Assembly: GCA_019115425.1 (NCBI GenBank)
Contig: DXDO01000141.1
Location: 1-9,878, forward strand
DNA: 9,878 nucleotides
From: Candidatus Agathobaculum merdigallinarum
Lineage (GTDB): Bacteria; Bacillota; Clostridia; Oscillospirales; Butyricicoccaceae
Reading direction: 5' to 3'
Shown: piece after piece, positions 6,330-9,878 of the stretch
How positions within the stretch are numbered: the first letter of the stretch is position 1
Layout: each line of letters begins with the position of its first letter
Made by a program: the position numbers and the translations under genes
The notes under the pieces: model-generated
Told to the model about the DNA's origin: nothing
The model's database searches: none
What the model saw: only the letters and a program-made list of their open reading frames with translations

Positions 6330-7145
6330 ATGACCGATGTAGTAGTTGAAAAAAAAGGCCATGTAGCGGTCGTTAAGATCGAGCACATGAAGGCGATGAA
6401 CGCGCTGTCCACCGACATGTACGCGCAGCTGGAAGAGGCGTTCGACGAAGTGGGCAAGATGGACGACGTTTACTGCGTCATCCTGACCGGCTCGTCTACC
6501 GTCAACAAGAAGGGCAAGACGGTCAACTCCTTTGTCGCCGGCGCGGATATCGCTCAGATGTCCACCATGACAGTGGAGGAAGGCAAGTTCTTCGGCAACG
6601 ATTCCAACCGTGTCTGCTGGAAGATCGAGAACTTCAAGCGCCCGGTCATCGCGGCGATCAACGGCTTCTGCCTGGGCGGCGGCTGCGAGCTGGCGATGAG
6701 CTGCGACATCCGTCTCGCGTCCGACAACGCCCTGTTCGGCCAGCCGGAAGTCGGCCTCGGCATCACCCCGGGCTGCGGCGGCACGCAGCGCCTCGCCCGC
6801 ATTGTCGGCCTGGGCAAGGCAAAGGAAATGATCTATACCGCCCGCGGCAACTACACCGCGCAGCAGGCGCTCGAAATGGGCCTTGTCAACTACGTTTATC
6901 CGCTCGAAGACCTGATGGATGAGGCCATGAAGCTGGCGGAAGAGATCGCCGCGCAGGCGCCGATCGCGGTTGCGCTGTGCAAGGAAGCCATCAACGTCGG
7001 CATGCAGACCGACCTAAACTCCGCCCTGAAGTTTGAGGGCAACGTCTTTGGTCAGTGCTTCGCGACCGAGGACCAGAAATACGGCATGGCTTACTTCCTC
7101 GACAAGAGCAAGGAAAAGCCCGCCAAGGAGTTCAAGAATAAGTAA
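6330..7145 (+). CDS. crt: 3-hydroxybutyryl-CoA dehydratase (crotonase), enoyl-CoA hydratase family
   Basis: Cytoplasmic enzyme that dehydrates 3-hydroxybutyryl-CoA to crotonyl-CoA, the point where this branch meets the 4-hydroxybutyrate branch. The 271 residues hold the crotonase signature: the oxyanion-hole segment FVAGADIAQM (68-77), GGGCELAMSCD (116-126) with catalytic E120, and FGQPEVGLGITPGCGGTQR (136-154) with catalytic E140. The product is about 10 residues longer than the usual 260 because of a lysine-rich insertion near 55-66, between VILTG and SFVAGAD. The chosen ATG follows AAAGGA (6313-6318) by 11 nt; an upstream in-frame start would run through the inverted repeats and add no family sequence. 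It is second in an operon with thiolase and the dehydrogenase. Confidence 0.94.
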   Translation: MTDVVVEKKGHVAVVKIEHMKAMNALSTDMYAQLEEAFDEVGKMDDVYCVILTGSSTVNKKGKTVNSFVAGADIAQMSTMTVEEGKFFGNDSNRVCWKIENFKRPVIAAINGFCLGGGCELAMSCDIRLASDNALFGQPEVGLGITPGCGGTQRLARIVGLGKAKEMIYTARGNYTAQQALEMGLVNYVYPLEDLMDEAMKLAEEIAAQAPIAVALCKEAINVGMQTDLNSALKFEGNVFGQCFATEDQKYGMAYFLDKSKEKPAKEFKNK

Positions 7146-7193
7146 GCGGTTTCATCATCCGAAATTAGAGTGAGAGAGAGGTTTTCATCTATC

Positions 7194-8060
7194 ATGAAAG
7201 TATGTGTATTTGGCGCCGGCAACATGGGTGCGCGCATCGCGGAAGTTTTCCTGACCAACGGCCATGAGGTGACAATGCTTGATGTAAAGCAGGAATTCAT
7301 CGACCGCGGTGTCAAGACCATCACCAACGACCTGTCCTTCCTGGTGAAGAAGGAGAAGATGACCGAGGATCGCAAGAACGAGCTGCTCGCATCCCTCAAG
7401 ACTTCGCTCGACCGCAAGGCCGCTGCCGACGCTGATTTCGTCATGGAAGTTATCCTCGAGCGTATGGATCTGAAAAAGGATCTGCTCAAGGAGCTGGACG
7501 AGATCTGCCCGCCGCACACCATTTTCGCTTCCAATACCTCCGCACTGTCCCCCACCGAGCTGGCGGCTTCCGTCAAGCGCTCGGATAAGGTTATCGGCTG
7601 CCACTTCTTCAATCCCGCGCAGATCATGAAGCTGGTCGAGGTTACCCGCGCGATCCAGACCTCGGACGAGACCTTCAAGACCGCGTTCGACCTGATGGCT
7701 TCTCTGGGCAAGACCCCTGTTGCCGTACAGGAAGGCCCGGGCTTTGTGGTCAACCGCATCCTGATCCCGATGATGAACGAAGCGATGGGCATTGTTGCCG
7801 ACGGCATTGCTTCTCCGGCTGATGTTGACATCGCTATGCAGCTCGGCGCCGGCATGAAGTCCGGCCCGCTGCACACCGCCGACCTGGTTGGCCATGATGT
7901 CAACCTCGCCATCATGGAAACCCTGTACCGTGAGACCGGCGACCCGAAGTACCGTCCGCATCCGCTGATGCGCAAGATGGTCCGCGCGGGCTGGCTGGGC
8001 GTCAAGACCGGCAAGGGCTTCTTCGAGTATGACGAGTACGGCAAAGAAATTGTAAAATAA
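7194..8060 (+). CDS. hbd: 3-hydroxybutyryl-CoA dehydrogenase
   Basis: Reduces acetoacetyl-CoA to 3-hydroxybutyryl-CoA in the cytoplasm. The 288-residue chain starts with the Rossmann motif GAGNMG (7-12). D30 after the second strand favours NADH over NADPH. The catalytic set is present: S116 in SNTSALS, H137 in GCHFFNP, E149 in KLVEV and N187 in GFVVNRILIP. The C-terminal domain ends with the typical KYRPHPLMRKMVRAGWLGVK and GKGFFEY. The loop usually written GANHPMGPLEL in Clostridium reads GAGMKSGPLHTADLVG here, a family variant rather than damage. GAGAGAGAGG (7172-7181) lies 12 nt before the ATG. It is 48 bp downstream of crotonase and is the last gene of the operon. The butyryl-CoA dehydrogenase and electron-transfer flavoprotein genes often placed between crt and hbd are missing. 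Confidence 0.95.
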   Translation: MKVCVFGAGNMGARIAEVFLTNGHEVTMLDVKQEFIDRGVKTITNDLSFLVKKEKMTEDRKNELLASLKTSLDRKAAADADFVMEVILERMDLKKDLLKELDEICPPHTIFASNTSALSPTELAASVKRSDKVIGCHFFNPAQIMKLVEVTRAIQTSDETFKTAFDLMASLGKTPVAVQEGPGFVVNRILIPMMNEAMGIVADGIASPADVDIAMQLGAGMKSGPLHTADLVGHDVNLAIMETLYRETGDPKYRPHPLMRKMVRAGWLGVKTGKGFFEYDEYGKEIVK

Positions 8061-8066
8061 TCCATT

Positions 8067-8117
8067 AAAGACAACAAAGGCTATTGTGCGCTATGCACAA
8101 TAGCCTTTGTTGTCTTT
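8067..8117 (+). terminator. Perfect 23-bp stem-loop closing the operon
   Basis: Bases 8067-8089 are the exact reverse complement of 8095-8117, with the 5-nt loop GCTAT. The stem starts 6 nt after the hbd stop codon, and the 3' arm ends TTTGTTGTCTTT, so U-richness comes from the arm itself rather than a separate tail. It lies between convergent genes and, on the minus strand, is followed by TTTAATGGATTATTTT. It may therefore stop transcription from both sides. Confidence 0.75.
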
Positions 8118-8177
8118 GCATTCACTATGATAAATTTGACTTGTTTTCCATCGTTTTTATTCCCTTTCATTGGCGTT

Positions 8178-8215
8178 TTCGACAAAGTTCTTGTCGGTCT
8201 ATAGAAATTGTCGAT
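8178..8215. promoter_or_regulatory. Possible Spo0A-box cluster in the convergent gap
   Basis: TTCGACA (8178-8184) is a perfect 0A box (TGTCGAA) on the minus strand. TGTCGAT (8209-8215) matches it at six of seven bases on the plus strand. CGACAA (8180-8185) and TTGTCG (8191-8196) form a small dyad. A TATAAT (8225-8230) follows on the plus strand, but without a fitting -35. No gene start lies nearby, so the meaning is unclear. A 7-base match can easily occur by chance. Confidence 0.25.
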
Positions 8216-8231
8216 CGAACAGGATATAATA

Positions 8232-8759
8232 TTAAACATCTGGGAAATAAAGTCTTACCAAAGCGGCTGATACCGCAAAGGCTGTTAAATCAGCACACAA
8301 CGCGGCAAAGATTGCATATCTCGTCCTGTTCAGCCCCAAATGCCCGCTATAAACACTCAGGGTATATAAGCTGGTTTCGGATGATCCCAGCATCACCGCA
8401 GCAACGCGGCCGGCATAACTGTCCGGTCCACAGTTCTTCATGATTTCACTGCCCAGCGCCAGCCCGCCGCCGCCGCTGATTGGCTTGAGCAGGGTCAGCG
8501 CCGTACACTCCTTCGGGATGCCCAGCAGCTGAAACACGGGCGCTAAAACCGCCGCTGCCAGATCGATCGCGCCGGAAGCGCGCAGCATATAGACCACCGT
8601 CAGCATACCTACCATGGTTGGCAGTATGCTCACCGCGGTACGCAGTCCGTTTTTTGCACCATGCAAAAAGGTTGGGAACACATCCACGCCTTTATACAAT
8701 GCGTATAACCCTACCGCAGCCAACAGTGCAGGAATGAATGCACTTTGCACAACCTGCAT
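8232..8759 (-). CDS. spmB: Spore maturation protein B
   Basis: Membrane protein with a nucleoside-recognition/gate domain. In Bacillus subtilis SpmA and SpmB are needed for proper dehydration of the spore core. The 175 residues match the usual length of about 178. Hydrophobic segments occur near 5-22, 43-60, 66-80 and 148-170. Conserved motifs are LKPISGGGGLAL (91-102), GPDSYAGRVAA (111-121) and GSSETSLYTLSVYSG (125-139), followed by RTRYAI. The start at 8759 is set by the strong ribosome site AGGAGGGG on the minus strand, 8 nt upstream; an in-frame extension to 8798 lacks support. In many spore formers spmA and spmB abut or overlap, but here 135 bp separate them and the gap contains a Spo0A box, hinting at separate control. 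It faces the butyrate operon tail to tail. Confidence 0.93.
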   Translation of the reverse strand: MQVVQSAFIPALLAAVGLYALYKGVDVFPTFLHGAKNGLRTAVSILPTMVGMLTVVYMLRASGAIDLAAAVLAPVFQLLGIPKECTALTLLKPISGGGGLALGSEIMKNCGPDSYAGRVAAVMLGSSETSLYTLSVYSGHLGLNRTRYAIFAALCADLTAFAVSAALVRLYFPDV

Positions 8760-8894
8760 AATTCGTTCCCCTCCTGCACATTTTGACGGGTTTTTCAAAA
8801 ATTAGGAAATATTTTGGAAATAACAGGCAATTCGACAGAATTTGTACTTTGTGTATGCAATAATACAAATTGTAATCCAGACAGATATTTTCCA
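8760..8894 (-). promoter_or_regulatory. AT-rich spmA-spmB gap with Spo0A box and dyad
   Basis: Plus-strand TTCGACA (8831-8837) is a perfect 0A box, TGTCGAA, reading toward spmB. Next to it AATTTGTA (8839-8846) and TACAAATT (8864-8871) form a perfect 8-bp dyad. On the minus strand CATACACA (plus 8850-8857) resembles the sigma-E -10 CATACAnT, but the -35 match is poor. These elements suggest spmB has its own sporulation-linked promoter; a definite promoter cannot be assigned. Confidence 0.35.
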
Positions 8895-9479
8895 CTATTT
8901 TCCTTCCGGAAATACCGGCCGCAGCAGCCTGCCGCTGAGCAGCACGACCGCAACCGAGGCAATCGAGGCACCCCATACCGGCAGCATGATGTCGAACGGT
9001 GCAGCGGAGCCACAGGCTGCGCGTACTGCGGCCACCGTGGATGGAATCAGCTGGATGGATGCGGTATTCAGCGTCATCAGGGTCAGCACGGAATCCGGTG
9101 CCCCGCGCCTTCCCTCAAGCGTATACAGCCGGTCTACGGCACGCAGCCCAAGCGGTGTAGCTGCATTGGAGAGACCGAGCAAATTGGCTGTCACGTTCGC
9201 GCTGACCGCCTCCATAGCCTGTTTATCCTGTGCGGCCTTGCCGAACAGCGGCCGAAGCAGCGGCATCAGCAGCTGCGACAATTTTTCCGCCAAACCGGAT
9301 GCCTGGAGCAGCTCCATCATGCCGCTCCAAAAACACATCAGCCCGGCAATGCTGATGGCTAATGTGACCGCCTCTGCCGCTCCGGTGCTGACTGCTTGCG
9401 TAACTGCGTCGAGCCGTCCGGTTGCTGCGCCGCATACCAGCGCCAGTACCAGAAATGCAACCCAAATCGCAGACAGCAT
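8895..9479 (-). CDS. spmA: Spore maturation protein A
   Basis: Membrane protein paired with SpmB in spore core dehydration, with a nucleoside-recognition/gate domain. The 194 residues match the usual 196 or so. A hydrophobic N-terminal segment (3-20) is followed by further membrane segments near 38-58 and 163-183. The hallmark NVTANLLGLSNAATPLGLRA spans 95-114, and LMTLNTASIQLIPSTVAAVR (134-153) is also typical. The start at 9479 follows a purine-rich GGGGAGAGGG ribosome site on the minus strand; longer in-frame upstream sequence would run into the abrB gene on the other strand. It is divergent from abrB across a 95-bp gap. Confidence 0.94.
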   Translation of the reverse strand: MLSAIWVAFLVLALVCGAATGRLDAVTQAVSTGAAEAVTLAISIAGLMCFWSGMMELLQASGLAEKLSQLLMPLLRPLFGKAAQDKQAMEAVSANVTANLLGLSNAATPLGLRAVDRLYTLEGRRGAPDSVLTLMTLNTASIQLIPSTVAAVRAACGSAAPFDIMLPVWGASIASVAVVLLSGRLLRPVFPEGK

Positions 9480-9508
9480 CCAAACCCTCTCCCCTCTCCC
9501 GTCCAATC

Positions 9509-9522
9509 TCCCCTTTCGGGGA
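9509..9522 (-). repeat. Small GNRA-capped hairpin in the spmA leader
   Basis: Read on the minus strand, TCCCC and GGGGA pair around a GAAA loop, a stable GNRA tetraloop. It lies about 30 nt before the spmA start. On the plus strand the same bases fall upstream of the abrB -10. Function unknown; it could affect spmA message stability. Confidence 0.4.
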
Positions 9523-9527
9523 CTTGG

Positions 9528-9536
9528 TGATATAAA
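9528..9536 (+). promoter_or_regulatory. Extended -10 promoter element of abrB
   Basis: TGATATAAA fits TGnTATAAT with one mismatch and lies about 38 nt before the abrB start. The -35 region (around 9508-9513, CTCCCC) is a poor match, so the extended -10 would have to carry recognition. The opposite strand reads TTTATATCA and could serve spmA, but no clear -35 is visible there either. Confidence 0.45.
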
Positions 9537-9574
9537 ATGATTTTGATTGAAAAGAAATGAAGGAGTTGTTACAC

Positions 9575-9817
9575 ATGAAATCCACTGGTATTGTTCGCAA
9601 GGTTGATGAACTTGGGCGTATCGTTCTGCCAATTGAACTGCGCCGCACCATGAACATAGAGGTCAAGGATTCCTTGGAAATTTATGTAGATGGCGATCAA
9701 ATCGTACTGAAGAAATACGAGCCGTCCTGCATCTTCTGCGGCAACGCAAAGGATATCATTCACTACAAAGGCAAGAACGTTTGCCGCGCTTGTGTGCAAG
9801 AGCTTGGGCTGCATTGA
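9575..9817 (+). CDS. abrB: AbrB/SpoVT-family transition-state DNA-binding regulator
   Basis: An 80-residue DNA-binding protein. The N-terminal swapped-hairpin domain is nearly invariant for the family: STGIVRKVDELGRIVLPIELRRTM (3-26), then D32-S-L-E-I and GDQIVLKKYEPSC. The C-terminal part holds two cysteine pairs, C52-IF-C55 and C70-RA-C73, likely a small zinc ribbon. This is common in clostridial relatives and absent from B. subtilis AbrB. It probably represses stationary-phase or sporulation genes during growth, as AbrB does in Bacillus; targets here are unknown. The start at 9575 is set by AAGGAG (9560-9565), 9 nt upstream, and by the usual MKSTGIVRK beginning; an ATG at 9557 is too early. 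It is divergent from spmA. No terminator is seen in the 61 bases left after it. Confidence 0.93.
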   Translation: MKSTGIVRKVDELGRIVLPIELRRTMNIEVKDSLEIYVDGDQIVLKKYEPSCIFCGNAKDIIHYKGKNVCRACVQELGLH

Positions 9818-9878
9818 TCAGGATACGTCCCGACCATACATTACCGTTATCTTTTCACCTGTTTTCAAGGTTTTAGAG

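Noticed and set aside
7091..8077. 328-residue minus-strand frame opposite hbd
   Set aside because: Serine- and arginine-rich antisense shadow of hbd with no ribosome site or recognisable domain; its start lies inside the terminal stem-loop.
8084..8443. 119-residue plus-strand frame starting in the terminal stem-loop
   Set aside because: It starts inside the hairpin, has no ribosome site and overlaps spmB on the other strand with no recognisable domain.
1..9878. CRISPR array, tRNA or rRNA gene, insertion sequence, phage or toxin-antitoxin genes
   Set aside because: No regularly spaced direct repeats, tRNA-like cloverleaf, transposase motifs or mobile-element termini were found in reading both strands.

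Overview
The window is a GC-rich stretch of a spore-forming, butyrate-producing member of the class Clostridia. It most resembles the gut Oscillospiraceae/Butyricicoccaceae type, but the genus cannot be named from the sequence alone. The evidence is a set of anaerobic butyrate-pathway genes with strongly G/C-biased third codon positions, followed by the sporulation genes spmA and spmB and an AbrB-type transition-state regulator.

Bases 1-4816 (+ strand) carry a 4-hydroxybutyrate module. It holds an iron-dependent 4-hydroxybutyrate dehydrogenase (106-1287), an intrinsic terminator with a possible alternative fold (1308-1348), the [4Fe-4S]/FAD enzyme 4-hydroxybutyryl-CoA dehydratase (1400-2845), a perfect stem-loop without a U-tract, an unrecognised small protein with two CxxC motifs (2927-3202), and a propionate/acetate-type CoA-transferase (3248-4816). 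Together these would reduce succinate semialdehyde (from succinate or 4-aminobutyrate) to 4-hydroxybutyrate, activate it with CoA and dehydrate it to crotonyl-CoA.

Bases 4817-8117 (+ strand) carry the acetyl-CoA branch: thiolase, crotonase and 3-hydroxybutyryl-CoA dehydrogenase. A good sigma-A promoter (4895-4922) precedes the thiolase, and an exact match to the clostridial Rex operator (4861-4878) lies just upstream of it, so the operon is probably tuned by NADH/NAD+. The thiolase-crotonase gap is a ladder of inverted repeats with mutually exclusive pairings. A perfect 23-bp stem-loop closes the operon. Both branches converge on crotonyl-CoA. Butyryl-CoA dehydrogenase and its electron-transfer flavoprotein are absent from the window and must lie elsewhere if butyrate is the product.

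Bases 8232-9479 (- strand) encode SpmB and SpmA, unusually separated by 135 bp. That gap contains a perfect Spo0A box. AbrB (9575-9817, + strand) is divergent from spmA. Nothing recognisable follows it to the window end.

No RNA gene, CRISPR array, insertion sequence or phage gene was found, and no gene-free stretch exceeds 300 bases. The enzymes are known families. The less described elements are the small CxxC protein, the structured intergenic RNAs and the regulatory sites.
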